Assembly: GCA_006384855.1 (NCBI GenBank)
Contig: VCJN01003490.1
Span: forward strand, 124,001 to 188,000
Direction: 5' to 3'
Length of the DNA stretch: 64,000 nucleotides
Source of the DNA: Tetraselmis striata
Taxonomy: Eukaryota; Chlorophyta; Chlorodendrophyceae; Chlorodendrales; Chlorodendraceae
In this document: in pieces, positions 23,051 through 33,900 of the stretch
Numbering within the stretch: the stretch's first letter is position 1
Layout: each line of letters starts with the position of its first letter
Program-made: the position numbers and the translations under genes
The notes under the pieces: generated by a model
What the model was told of the DNA's origin: nothing
The model's input: only the letters and a program-made list of their open reading frames with translations
Database searches by the model: none

Positions 23051-25697
23051 GTGATTCCGGTCGCCCTAATATACTGGCATGCCTGGCTGCCCCTGAAGGG
23101 TGCATTCCACAGCAGCGGCGCTCGACATGCCGGGCAGCCGCCCGCGGACAGCAGCAGGCTGGCGGCCGTGCGGCTGAACAAAGAAATCCAGGAGCAGCCC
23201 AGCGTGGAGGCGCTGGACGCACTGCTGCGGGGCCGCCTGGGCGAGCTGGACCCCATCCACCTGTGCACCGCGGCCTCGCGGCTCGTAGCGCTCGCCCCGC
23301 GGCACGGCCCGTCCCCCGCCGCGCTGCCGCCCCTGCTGGCCGCCCTCGCTGGGACGGCCGCCGCCCAGGTCGGCGACTTCAGCGGCCGGCAGCTGGCCAG
23401 CCTGACGTGGGCCCTGGCGCGGCTGGGCTGGGACGGGCCGCGCGGCCAGCTGGAGCGGCTGCTGCTGGGCGTGGAGCTGGCAGCGGCAGAGCGGCTCGCC
23501 AGCGGCAGCATGACCCGCCCCACCGAGGTCTCGCTGCTGGCGTGGTCCTTCGCGCGGCTGGGCTACTCGCCGGACGCGTTCCTGGGGGAGCTGGAGGCGC
23601 TGCCGGACGGCGGGCGCGGGCTTCTGGCTCGGCTGCGCCCGCAGGAGGTGTCCAACCTGGCGTGGGCGCTGGCCCGGCTGCAGCGCACCGGTAGCCCACT
23701 GCTGCCGCCGCTCACGCAGCGCGCCGTCGAGGTGGTGCGGAGCACCTCCCGCCAGGTGAGATGCCGCTCACATCACCCGTGAAGGAGCATCTGGCATCTG
23801 GTGTCCCAAAAGCAGGGGGGAAGAGGGGCGGGGGGAGGGGGAGGGGGGGGGGGGGGGGGGGGGGTTCACCGTAACAGCGCTTTGGGTGTGCTATACACGA
23901 TTTCTTGACTGTTAACCTGGAACTTTGTCATGATGCGCAACGAATACAGCATGGAATCTCCCATGCAATGGCGCAAAACAAATCATTATTTTGGGAACCC
24001 AGTTAACTGTTACAGCAGTTTAGTCGGTGCGTGGAGATGTTCACGCACGTGGCGCCTCCCCCCCCCCCTCTCGCCCTCTCTTCCCCTCTCCCTGTGCCGG
24101 ATCCGTGCTGAATGGCATCCACATGGTGACGTCACCCAGCTGCGCCACGGGCTGACACGGGGTACGTGCTGCTGCGATTCTGCCGCCGCAGGAGCTGTGC
24201 GTGATCGTGTGGGCATTTGCCAAGGTGGGGCACGCATCGCCCGCAGTGCGCGAGAACCTGATGCCCGAGGTGGCGTCGTTCGCAGCGCCGGCGCTGCACA
24301 AGTTCGGCGCGCGCGACCTGGCGATGCTGGCGTGGGGCGTCGGGAAGCTGCGCGTCAACACCGCGGGCCTGCTGGGGGGCATCGCGGCCGAGTCGGCGGG
24401 GCGGCTGCGCGAGTTTTCGCCGCAGGGGCTGTCCAACCTGGTGTGGGCGCTCGCGCGCTGCGGCGTCGCGTCGCCGGGCCTGATGGCGCCCCTCGCCGAC
24501 GAGGTTTCGGAGCGCTCGCACCGCTTTTCGCCGCAGGGCCTCGCCAACCTCATCTGGGGCATCACCCAGATCGGCGACGTCGACTGCCGGCATACCACCG
24601 CCGCGCTGGACGCGCTGGCGACCAGCACAGCCGCGGTGGTGCCGTCGTTGGCGGCCATGGAGATGTCCAATGTGGTGTGGGGACTGGCGAAGCTCGGCCT
24701 CCGCTCGCTGGCCATCGACCACCTGCTGGACATTGTAGCCGCTGAGGCGGGCGCCCGCGGCGGCGAGTTCAGCCCGCAAGGTTTGGCAAACTTGGCGTGG
24801 GGCTTCGCCAAGCTCGGCATTGCCGGGGACGAGGAGGGCTTCGGCGTGGACGGCCAGCGCCTGCTCGGCCGCCTGTCGCCGCACGCGCTGCGCCTCTCGC
24901 ACCGCATGCTCCCCCTGGACATCAGCCACCTCACGTGGGCCCTCGCCCGCATCGGGCACTACGACGCCAAGCTGCTTGACGCGATGGCGCTGCGCGCCGC
25001 CGCCACGCTGGACGCCTTTTCCGCGCAGGCGATCGCCAACACGGTGTGGGGCCTGGCGTCGCTGGGCAAGTACAGCGCGCCGCTGCTCGACGCCGTGGCG
25101 GCCGCCGCACCGCGCCGCCTTGCCGAGTTTTCCAACCAGGGGCTGGTGAACCTGGCATGGTCCTTTGCGCAGCTCGATTACGTGTCGCCCAAGCCGCTAT
25201 TTCGCGCGGTGGCGCGCGAGGCGGACGGCCGCGTGGGCGGCATGTCCCCGCTGGGCGTCGCGAGCCTCGTGAACTCGTTCGCCGACCTGTACATCACCGA
25301 CCGGCGCCTGTTTGAGGCGGTGGACAGCACGGTGCAGGCGCGGCTGGCCGAGTTCAAGCCGCAGCATGCGGAGCGCCTCATGACAAGCTACGCGCGCCTC
25401 GGCTACAGGTCCGCGGCGGCGCTGCCGCTCCTGGGACAGGCAGCCGAAGGCGCCATCGCGAGCGCGATTACGGCCACGCAAACGTTTGGCGCGCGCCAGC
25501 GCTGGAGCCAGGCGCAATGCATGCACTACACCGCCCTCATGGTCGAGGTCTTCACCAGCGGCGGCCTGCCCAATTTGCCCAATCTGTCAGAGGACATAGA
25601 CGCGGCGTGGGATGACAGCATCGCCCAAAGCGGCAGGGACGTGTCACCCCGCGGCATGCATCGCAAAAGTGGCGGCGCTGCCAGGCGCAGGGCATAG
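23051..25697 (+). CDS. OPR (octotricopeptide repeat) protein, Tbc2-like organelle RNA factor; 5' end unresolved
   Basis: Two exons: 23051-23755 and 24192-25697, joined in frame across a GT-AG intron (SRQ then ELCVIVW), giving about 736 residues. The second exon carries about ten 36-42-residue repeats with the OPR signature, for example FSPQGLSNLVWALARCG, FSPQGLANLIWGITQIG and FSAQAIANTVWGLASLG. The first exon begins with the family's usual lead-in (LNKEIQEQPSVEALDALL), then two more degenerate repeats. OPR proteins bind specific organelle transcripts to stabilise, splice or translate them; Chlamydomonas Tbc2 acts on psbC. The open frame begins with GTG directly after a CAG, so this is probably an internal exon, and a transit-peptide exon is missing. 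The intron contains a long G run (about 23848-23864). The target RNA and organelle cannot be told from sequence. Confidence 0.8.
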
Positions 25698-26522
25698 CCG
25701 CTTCTGCGCGCCCATCTGCACAGCGGTTTCGCAGGGATGGCGAATTCGGTATTACTTTTTCTCGGACACACTCACATCAGAAGCCTAATCCCCCGCATTG
25801 GTTTGAACAAGGGTCGTGCTGAGCAACGTACAGTCCAAGCGATGACCTGGAACAAGTTCCGACCTGATGCATTGAACCTGCAGTATTGAGCAATTTGGCG
25901 AAGGGCTCATGTTCACCATGTGTCACGAGTATACAGCATTCCACGATATCCTTGACAAGCACAGGAAATTGCCAATATTATGCTGCGGGAGGCTGCAGTT
26001 CCTGGTGTACCATTTCATGCTGAAGAAAATGGCTGAATACACCTGTCTAGTGAAGCGATTGATTGTTTGTCGAGCAGTTTGACTTTCAACGGGACCCTGC
26101 TTTGCACTGTAGATGTAGAGTGCTGCGGGTTTATCGCCAATGAGTACCAAGTTAACGATACGCGGCACAATAAGCATACATACCGTGCTACCCGTGTTGC
26201 ATTACTAGATTAAATGATGTCCAGTTTCGATGATCGTCGCACTGCGAGATTATAAGGGGCACCTGCACCTACATGTGTCAACTGGCTATCACAATAACAG
26301 AATGCCACGTCGTACAAGGAATGACGATGTTACAGACATGTGTATATCATCGACATACATGTCGATTCACTTAATCTATCCCTTCAGTGATTGTTCTTTC
26401 AAGCCGCGGAGAATATGAAGGGCCACAGCTGCACATGCACCTCGCGGTCCCACCAAACATGTGTAATTGTGCTGTTACATCGATGGAAATGTAATGCATA
26501 TGTAAATACATATTCAGGTGCT
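25698..26522. other. Intergenic, no gene seen
   Basis: 3' flank of the OPR gene, then AT-richer DNA with no recognisable coding or repeat signal. Confidence 0.5.
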
Positions 26523-27948
26523 ACAGCAGCCCACAAACGTTTCTGCATGTTTTTATGGGTGTGATTTGGGGTTGGTCGCTTCTAGTCGGTAACCCCACGC
26601 ATAGTCTACGCCGTTGCAGCCATTGCGAGGATAACTATGAAAGAGCGTGCACATGGTGTGCTACGGCCAATGCGACGGCGCGCGTGGCACGCGCGGCGCC
26701 TGTTCTGCGGCACTACCAGTGTAGCAAGTCTTGCACAGCCGGGCTGTGAACGGTTTGAGCGCACGGCACGGTGACATTTGGACGTAAACAACCATGTTTT
26801 TCTCCCATGGTCGCCAAGATACATGTGTTGGCCACCTAGCCCATGCCGCGCGGCGCATGGTTTGGAGTCTATGGTCAGCTAGCGGGCTGCATGCGACATT
26901 TGCAAACTACATCATGTTCGCCCTGCAAGAAGCGGTAGCATTGCAACCACATTTTACTTCATAACATTTTTATCAGGTTGGGCTGTATGTTAGTGCGATG
27001 GAATGCCCGTGACCTGCGTAACCTGAAAGCCCGTTGGAAAGCGCAGGTCACGGGCTTTCCAACACACTAATTGACAGCCCAATGCAATTAAACGTCGAAA
27101 TGTCATGGCATGTTAAAGTTAACCCCCCCCCCCCCCCCCCCCCTGTTCTGGTATCCCAGCCAGCCCACTCACTGTGGATGGGGGCGCATGATGGGGGCAT
27201 GTAATGTGCCCTTCCACGCAAGCTCCCAGGCGCGAGGACCCCTTTGATAGGTCTCCATCGCGCGGACCCCGTCATCATTTTGGCTTTTCCCCTTGGATGG
27301 TGGGTGACATGTGTTACAACATGCGTGCAGAGATGTGCAACAGTGGCGACATTGTTGACGAGGGGCTCGACCAGCCCACGCTTAGCCTACGGTGCGGGCG
27401 GTATAAGCATGCACCTATGCAATCGAAGGCACTTTATGTGTGCTACTTTCACCCAGCAAGGCGGGGCCAGCGGTGCTTATCTTGCAGCTTGGAAAATTGT
27501 GGGATGATTGGCCCCATCACGACGGCGGCATTACTGGCACACTCTCATGGATATGCCATGCATTGCATCGGTAGCGTGCATGGATTGGCATCAAGCTCGG
27601 TCGTCTTACAGCGCATGCATACGTCCACCCACCACCGGCAGCGCGCGGACATATGCGACGGATGGAAACTACGCCGCCAACAAGTTGCCCCCTATTCATC
27701 GCCCGTTTTTTTCTGTGGTTTTAGCCATGTGCCAGACAATGCCATTGCCGAAGAATAATTCTAAAAGTGCGAGAACCGGGAGAAACGGCTGCCTCCTTGG
27801 CGTAGGAGGCTTGCATACCCTATATTACAACGCTCCGTGGCCCCGTGGCCCCATGGCTTAGGCACCAAGGCGAGGATGCGCGCGGATTTCTGTGAGCAAA
27901 GACCTTTGTGGGCTGCTGTATACATTTAGCGTAGCCGTACACAACAAT
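26523..27948 (+). mobile_element. 1.4-kb repeat element, copy A (inverted CAGCAGCCCACAAA ends)
   Basis: Nearly the same sequence occurs at 39263-40657. Both copies begin CAGCAGCCCACAAA and carry its reverse complement, TTTGTGGGCTGCTG, about 20 bp before the right end, which closes with ATTTAGCGTAGCCGTACACAA. This suggests a DNA transposon with terminal or subterminal inverted repeats. A 113-codon frame (27418-27758; 40129-40470 in copy B) is conserved between copies but resembles no protein I know, and no transposase motif is seen. The element contains a long hairpin (26966-27105), and in this copy a run of about 20 C (27122-27143). Confidence 0.6.
26966..27105. repeat. Long hairpin inside copy A
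   Basis: Arms of about 50-60 nt: TATCAGGTTGGGCTGTATGT and what follows pair with the segment ending AATTGACAGCCCAATGCAAT. An inner perfect 14-bp stem, GCCCGTGACCTGCG with CGCAGGTCACGGGC, closes a loop of about 23 nt. Copy B keeps the outer arms but has lost the inner 3' arm. Confidence 0.65.
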
Positions 27949-27993
27949 TCTGTATCACTTTCTACAGGATTTCACAGGCGGATACAGCAAGTA

Positions 27994-28271
27994 TGTATTC
28001 TGTCACTCACGGATTTTGCTCCGACACGGTCGCTCTGGGCTAGCTCTAGCAAGTCGGGGCGCTCTGCGGCTCCCCCGCTGCTTGCCGGCTGTCCCGCGAT
28101 GCGCTCCCCGGAACCGGAGCCATGTGCCCCATCTCCACCAACAACGCGGTCACGAGCCGTCAATTGGGCCAACGATGTTGCAAGCTCGCGCATCAATGTA
28201 GACTGGGCCTTCACGTCTGCGTGTAGCGACTTGAGCGTCGGCTCAACAACGGGTTCTTCTCCATCTGGCAT
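27994..28271 (-). pseudogene. 5' fragment of a gag-like gene (recombinase element, partial copy)
   Basis: Reads MPDGEEPVVEPTLKSLHADV at its start, closely matching the gag-like proteins at 18142 and 62630. It stops matching near 27994, about 45 bp from the 1.4-kb element. Only about the first 90 residues remain. Confidence 0.75.
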
Positions 28272-29405
28272 GGTAACGCACGGATGTACGGATGAGAATA
28301 TCACACTCGAGTGGTGAGCCGGGTGCTGTCTTGAACAATCTGGGGTGACCTTGCCCGCAACAGGTTACGAGACAGTTTTAACATCGCTGCGTGTAACGCA
28401 GCGAGAACTGGAAGATGGGAGGCTCAACTGTTATGGCTGCTTTTATGTCTACTCGTGCTGCACCCCAAAAAGGGCGCAACAACAGTTGCCTAGTTCCCGT
28501 ACCACTGAGCAGCGCCGGCCGGCCGGCCGATGTTGGGCTTTTTGGGTATGGCAGTATCCGCGGGAACACGGTTGCTGTTGATACCACCATTGCCCCTATC
28601 CTCGGCGTGTCAAGCTTGGATCCAACGACTGCTTTGCGGGCTGCAGAGCGCCACAAAATTCAGAAGTATGACGAGGGTGCCCGACGAGGGTGTCTGACGA
28701 GGGTGATCCAACGCCGCTGGCATGCTTCGCTTTGTTCCTTTCGCCGTTTCCGAGTTCGGCTCGCTGGACCCGCACGCCGAGGCTTTCTTGGTGGAGCTCG
28801 CGAAAGCTAGCCACACACACACTGGCCAAAAACTCGGCCAACTCTTTTTTTTCTCGCCCCCGGGACAGGACTGGCACCAGTGAAACCCTTGCAGCGTCTC
28901 TACGACGGCCGTTTAGGCAGCAATCCAGTTACGGAAGCCCTGGGTAGGCGACGCTCTAGCTCTTGTCTGCGTGGCGCCGCCGTTTCTCCTTGCTCATCAA
29001 CATGGCACATGCAGACAACGGTCTTGGCGGGGTCGCGGCCGCGCGTGCGGCACGTGATGGTGCGTCGCGTCGCTCGTCGGCATGTGTTGCTATGACCTGG
29101 GTCATTGGCTGCAAGCGTCCTCGCCGCGGCTGATAGCCTACCCCGGGGCGGGGGTCCCTTTGGTTCCTGGCAGCTAAGCGACTTCGTGGTTCCCTTGGCT
29201 CCTTCTTGGTTCTTGGCTCCCTGTCCTCCTGCTCGACCTTGGTTTCAGGCTTATGTCTCTCTTTTGCTGGCAACCTTTCATAGTTGCTGTTAGTTCTGTT
29301 TGTGGTGCGCATTTGTGGAAGCCCTGATGTAATAAATAACTGAGCAGCACTTGTAGCTGAAAAGCGGTTAGGTCAAGGGAGGAAACCCGTAAACTAATTT
29401 AGATC
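28272..29405 (-). mobile_element. A1 repeat and leader of a partial recombinase-element copy, split by a LINE
   Basis: Read on the minus strand, 29405 to 29339 and 28513 to about 28385 together form the 189-bp A repeat; the gag leader follows. The 28514-29338 segment between them is an insertion flanked by the 10-bp duplication ACTGAGCAGC (28504-28513 and 29339-29348). Confidence 0.75.
28514..29338 (+). mobile_element. 5'-truncated non-LTR retrotransposon (LINE family 1)
   Basis: An 825-bp insertion with a perfect 10-bp target duplication and an A-rich 3' end (GATGTAATAAATA). The first 300 bp encode, with frameshifts, the tail of a LINE ORF2-like protein: ALRAAERHKIQKYDEGARR, then FVPFAVSEFGSLDPHAEAFL. 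No reverse-transcriptase core remains. The 3' UTR from about 29100 recurs inverted at 29828-30033, and its last part at 47150-47220, defining a family. The truncation and target duplication fit target-primed reverse transcription. Confidence 0.65.
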
Positions 29406-29781
29406 AGAATAATCTCGGAGCCTTCCCTCTCGACAACATGCACCCCCTGCTGTTGCTTTTGTTGTATATAGCGCTTGATCTCTGCGCTAGCGACTTGTAT
29501 TTTACGGTTGTCGCGTCGATTGAAAACGACCGGAACATATTTTAATATCAGTCATCGTCACCCTCGCTCGCGTCAGCAGTGCTGATGTAAAATAATGCTT
29601 GGCTGCGCTGACGCGCGAGCGAGCTACAGGTACTCGTACCAGGTACTTCCCCTCGTACAGGACACACGGATAAGGAAGAATTTGTGCGCGTTATAATTAG
29701 ATCTTTTAGGCCACTTCCCGAGTATTTTGGTATTTCGGTATTTCCGGCCTCAAGTACCGAAATACTCGTACGACCCCCAGC

Positions 29782-30275
29782 GCACATCCCTTGTCCGCTC
29801 GGTTGAGCGGTCGTCTCGTACGGGAGATATTTTATGTTACATCAGGGCTTTCACAAAAGCGCACTACAACAGAACTAACAGCAACTATGAAAGGTTGCCA
29901 GCAGAAGAGAGACATAAGCCTGATAAATCGAGCAGGAGGACAGGGAGCCAAGAACAAAGAAGGAGCCAAGGGAACCACCAAGTCACTTAGCTGCCAGGAA
30001 CTTAAGGAACCCCCGCCCCGGGGTAGGCTATCAGTACGGGAGAGGTCCCGGTATTGATTCCCGGTCGATATGTATTTCGGCAATACCGTCCCGGCGTGTC
30101 CTGGGATACCCGGATGATGCATTAGGTCGCTAGTCGCCCCTCGGGGTTCTGATGAGGCAATGGTCTTAAGGGCTATATGCCACACATACGACTGCAGTTG
30201 GCGCAAGAGGTCAAGTGATGAGGCGCCTTCGGCCGATGTCCCGGCCGGGGCGAACTTTACTTTTACTTTACTCAA
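29782..30275 (+). repeat. tRNA-derived SINE, interrupted by a LINE fragment
   Basis: The head (29782-29827) holds a box-A-like GTCCGCTCGGTTGAGCGGTC. The body resumes at 30044 and ends with GGCTTCGGCCGATGTC-type sequence and a CTTTACTTTTACTTTA tail. It is the most diverged of four near-complete copies here; the others are at 53165-53425, 53738-53985 and 54010-54270. The box-B region is broken by the LINE insertion. Confidence 0.65.
29828..30033 (-). mobile_element. 5'-truncated LINE family 1 insertion inside a SINE
   Basis: 206 bp matching the 3' UTR of the 28514-29338 element, in reverse. It is flanked by the 10-bp duplication GTACGGGAGA (29818-29827 and 30034-30043). Removing it and one duplication restores the SINE head-to-body junction. 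Confidence 0.75.
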
Positions 30276-30338
30276 ACCCCGGAATCGGCGGCAAAGTATT
30301 TGAGTATTTCTTATTGGAAGTCGGAATCCTTAACACTA

Positions 30339-30483
30339 AAAATTACATGAGCTAGCAGCAGAAGGCGATATCGGAAATCACCAAAGAAAAGGGCAATCAG
30401 AAAGGCCCTCTACATCGACTGCGGGGTGGAAGCAGCAACATGAGAAGACGTGGAGTGGGCACGAGCACACGCATCAGACTTGG
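30339..30483 (-). mobile_element. LINE family 2, 3' part (left of the Ty3 insertion)
   Basis: Holds the end of the reading frame (stop codon at 30412-30410 on the minus strand) and a 3' UTR ending TCATGTAATTTTTA. That 3' end recurs at 16524-16575 and 47075-47110. It is bounded on the left by the 17-bp duplication at 30322-30338. It continues the fragment at 37163-37713. Confidence 0.65.
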
Positions 30484-30895
30484 TGTTAGGCTCTAGCTTA
30501 AGCCTGTTCTTTAGGCCCTTTAGGATGCAGCGGAAGGATTTAGAAAGTATGGCCAATCTCTTCTGGTTACAGGGGTTCCTGGGTTATAGTTCTGTCTCTG
30601 AATTCTGCCTAGTAGACTTGTCCGAGGCGGTATTTATACCCGCCGAGGTCATAGTCATACCTGTGCTATGTTAGCCGGGTGTCATGGGATACCCGTGCTG
30701 TGTTAGCCACGTAAGGCTTGAGTCAGAGAACTCTAGAGAATTCCAGAACAGTCTTCGGCCTTATACTACTAATATTTACGCCCGCAATACTAATATGTAC
30801 AGCGACTCCGCGGATGCGTAGTCGTACTACCTTTGCGGGGGTTATACCTGCTAGTATAGCAGAACATTATGGCTATAGGGAAATGGAGTATAACA
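30484..30895 (-). repeat. 3' LTR of the Ty3 element
   Basis: 412 bp, TGTTAGGCTCTAGCTTAAGC at the left and ending TATAACA. Matches 36751-37162 without a difference I can see. Confidence 0.93.
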
Positions 30896-30906
30896 CTCTC
30901 TCCCCC
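30896..30906 (-). promoter_or_regulatory. Polypurine tract of the Ty3 element
   Basis: Reads AAGGGGGAGAG on the minus strand, directly against the 3' LTR. This is the expected place for plus-strand DNA priming. Confidence 0.75.
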
Positions 30907-30981
30907 TTAAGCACAAGCGTCCTCGCTGTGCAGGTGTCACAGAACTACAGGAAACTACAGTCTTGGTCTTGATTCTGAAGT

Positions 30982-33900
30982 TCAGGCGGAAGGTACTCGG
31001 CTTGGGTAGCGATTCCGGAACCGAATGAAGTCTGGGCTCTCAGTAAACTGTCGGTATGGTTTAGACAGTAAGAACGACCGGAAAATGTCCAGGTGCTTGA
31101 CTCCGCGTAGGGGCTCCCAGGTGTCTTCGCTTGGTACGTTGTACGGGAACGCCCATCGCACTCGAAACAGTAGTCCAGTGCCATTGTTGTTGAAGGCAAC
31201 ATCGAGTATGTCCTGAACATGGAATCGGTTTGCGTCATGGACAATCGGTACTCGTTCAGACTTCGCCGGTTGGTCAGGGTTGTCATACCACTTCTCCAGC
31301 ATACTCGCGTGCACCACGTCGTGGACTCGTACGCCCGCAGGTAGTTGCAATCGGAAAGCAACTGGTGAGATCTGCTCTGTAATGACGAAGGGGCCCACGT
31401 AGCGATCGCGTAGCTTAGCACAGGGTTGCTGAATAAACTTCAGATGAGACGCCTTCAGCTTAACTCTGTCGCCGGTCTTGAATGGTACGGGTAGTCGTTT
31501 ACGATTAGCTGCAGTCTGCATACGAGTTTGAGCCTCCAGTACGCAATCATGCGCGAAGCGATGAAGCTCCTGTACATACTTGACGTGTTCCGGAAGAGCT
31601 CGAGTCGGCTCGGTTGCGAGTTGAGTAGTAGCAGGTGTAATCGGCTCGAATCCCAAAGTCGCCTTGAAAGGGGACATAGTAGTCGAAGTCGACTGAGCAG
31701 CGTTGATCGCAAACTCCACGTTGGTGAGGTGGTTGACCCAATCATCGTGCAGGGGGTGCACGTAGCAGCGTAGCTCTTGCTCCCAAGTTTGGTTAGTGCG
31801 TTCCGTCTGGCCATCGGTTGCTGGATGAAAAGCTGTAGAGATGTTCAGCTTAGTACCCATGGTCTTGAACATATTTTGCCAGAATTCCGACATAAATCTG
31901 GGGTCTCGGTCAGAGATGAGTTTAGCCGGTAGGCCGAAATGACGAAAAACTGAGCGATGCATAATCTCCGCCAGGCCTTCAGCAGTAACTGTCTTCGTAG
32001 TTGGCTCAACAATTACTCGCTTTGACAGTAGACATACGAAAATCACTACTGAGTCATACCCCTGGCACTCCGGAAGATCTGTGATTAAATCCAGGGATAT
32101 TACCTCAAATGGTCGTGACGGTACGTCATGGGGCTGAAGTAAGCCGTATGGCTTATGCCGGGCCGCCTTAGTACGTTGACAGGTAGGGCAGCGTCGCACG
32201 TAGTTAGTGACAGTCTGTTTCATACGGGGCCACCAGTACAGTTCCACAGTACGCGCCAGTAGTCGTCGTCCTCCTGGGTGTCCAGCAGTAGGCGCGTCAT
32301 GTAGTTCGTACAGTGCTCGTTGTCGCAGGTCCGCCACATTTGGTACGTAAAGTCGTGAGCCGTAGGCGTACAGTAGACCATTACTGTGACGTACTAGCCA
32401 GGATGGTAAAGCCTTCCGCGATTTCAAGTACTCGTCGGAGTCATATGCGGTCTTGATTTTGTCATAAAACTTGTTGTCCGCCTGTAGTCGCGACTCCATA
32501 GCAAATAAAACTGAATTTATTTCGCAGTCAGCCTCGTCTTCTGACCAGTTGTTCAGCAGATCTAGCTTCTGTAGCGCATCCTTCAAGTCGGGTCGCCGAG
32601 AGAGGGCGTCCGCATGATTGGCAGCTCCTCGCTTGTAGACGATGTCCATATGTCGTTGGTAAGGCGCAAACACTTGCAGCCATCGTACTTGCCGCGTCGA
32701 CAAATCGCGTTGGCGAAAGAAGTGCCGTAGCGTGTCATGGTCGGTGATGACCGTAAAGCCCGCCGCTCCATCAAGGTAGCATCGGAACTTGATGAGTGCA
32801 TCACGAACCGCTAACAACTCTTGCTCATGTACCGGGTAGTGAACTTCGTGTTTGTTCATCTTGCGTGCATGGTACGCGACAGGTCGAAGTCCTGAGCCTT
32901 GATCTTGCAGCAGCACAGCTCCCACTGCAAATCCAAAAGCATCTGTATACAATGTGTAACGGGCGTCCGCAGATGTGTCCGGTATACTCAGTACAGGTGC
33001 TCGTACCATTGCGTCCTTTAATGCACGAAACGCCGCATCAGCACGAGGCGTCCACACAAACTCCGGTTGATTCTTCGTCAGGTCATGTAGTGGCGCCGCA
33101 ATAGCCGCGAAGTTATGGATGAACTTGCGGTAATAGCCAGCAAGGCCGAGAAAACCTCGTACGTCCTTTACTGTCTTCGGCACGGGCCACTGTTGAACTG
33201 CTTCCACCTTCCGGGGGTCCATCTTGATCTGTCCTGCTTCGACGATATGCCCCAAAAACTCCACGCTAGTACGGCCGAACGAACACTTCGACAGCTTGAT
33301 ATGCAAGTGGTGTCGTTGCAACTCCCGTAGCACCAATCTGATGTGCTCGAGATGCTCTTCAGCTGTCTTGCTGTAGATCAGCACGTCGTCCAGGTATACC
33401 ACGCAGAATTTGCCGAGATATGGGCTCAAAACACGGTTCATCATGGTCTGGAATCCAGGGGCGTTTGTCAAGCCGAAGGGTAACACACAGTACTCGTAGA
33501 GTCCATAGTGTGTCCGGAACGCTGTTTTGTGGATGTCTTCCGGTTTAATTCGTACTTGATGGTAGCCTTTATACAGGTCCAGAGTACTGAAAATAGTCGC
33601 ACCATGCAATGAGTCCAATAATTCGTCGATGCGAGGAAGCGGGGTCCGGTCTTTCTTCGTAAGGTCATTCAATTTACGGTAGTCCACACACATACGCAGA
33701 GTGCCGTCTTTCTTACGCACAAATAAAATTGGGGCGCCGTAGTTTGACTTGGACGGACGAATCCACCCTTTTGCCAACAATTCCTCCAATTGTGACCGTA
33801 CCTCCTGCAACTCCGCTGGTGACATACGGTACGTTCGTTCCTTGGGGGGTTCATCACTCTCCAGGTTGATCTCAAAGTCGAACTCGCGCTCCGGTGGCAG

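Noticed and set aside
23051..25697. Bacterial-style gene starting with GTG
   Set aside because: The GTG follows a CAG and the gene has an intron, so an internal exon border is more likely than a start codon.
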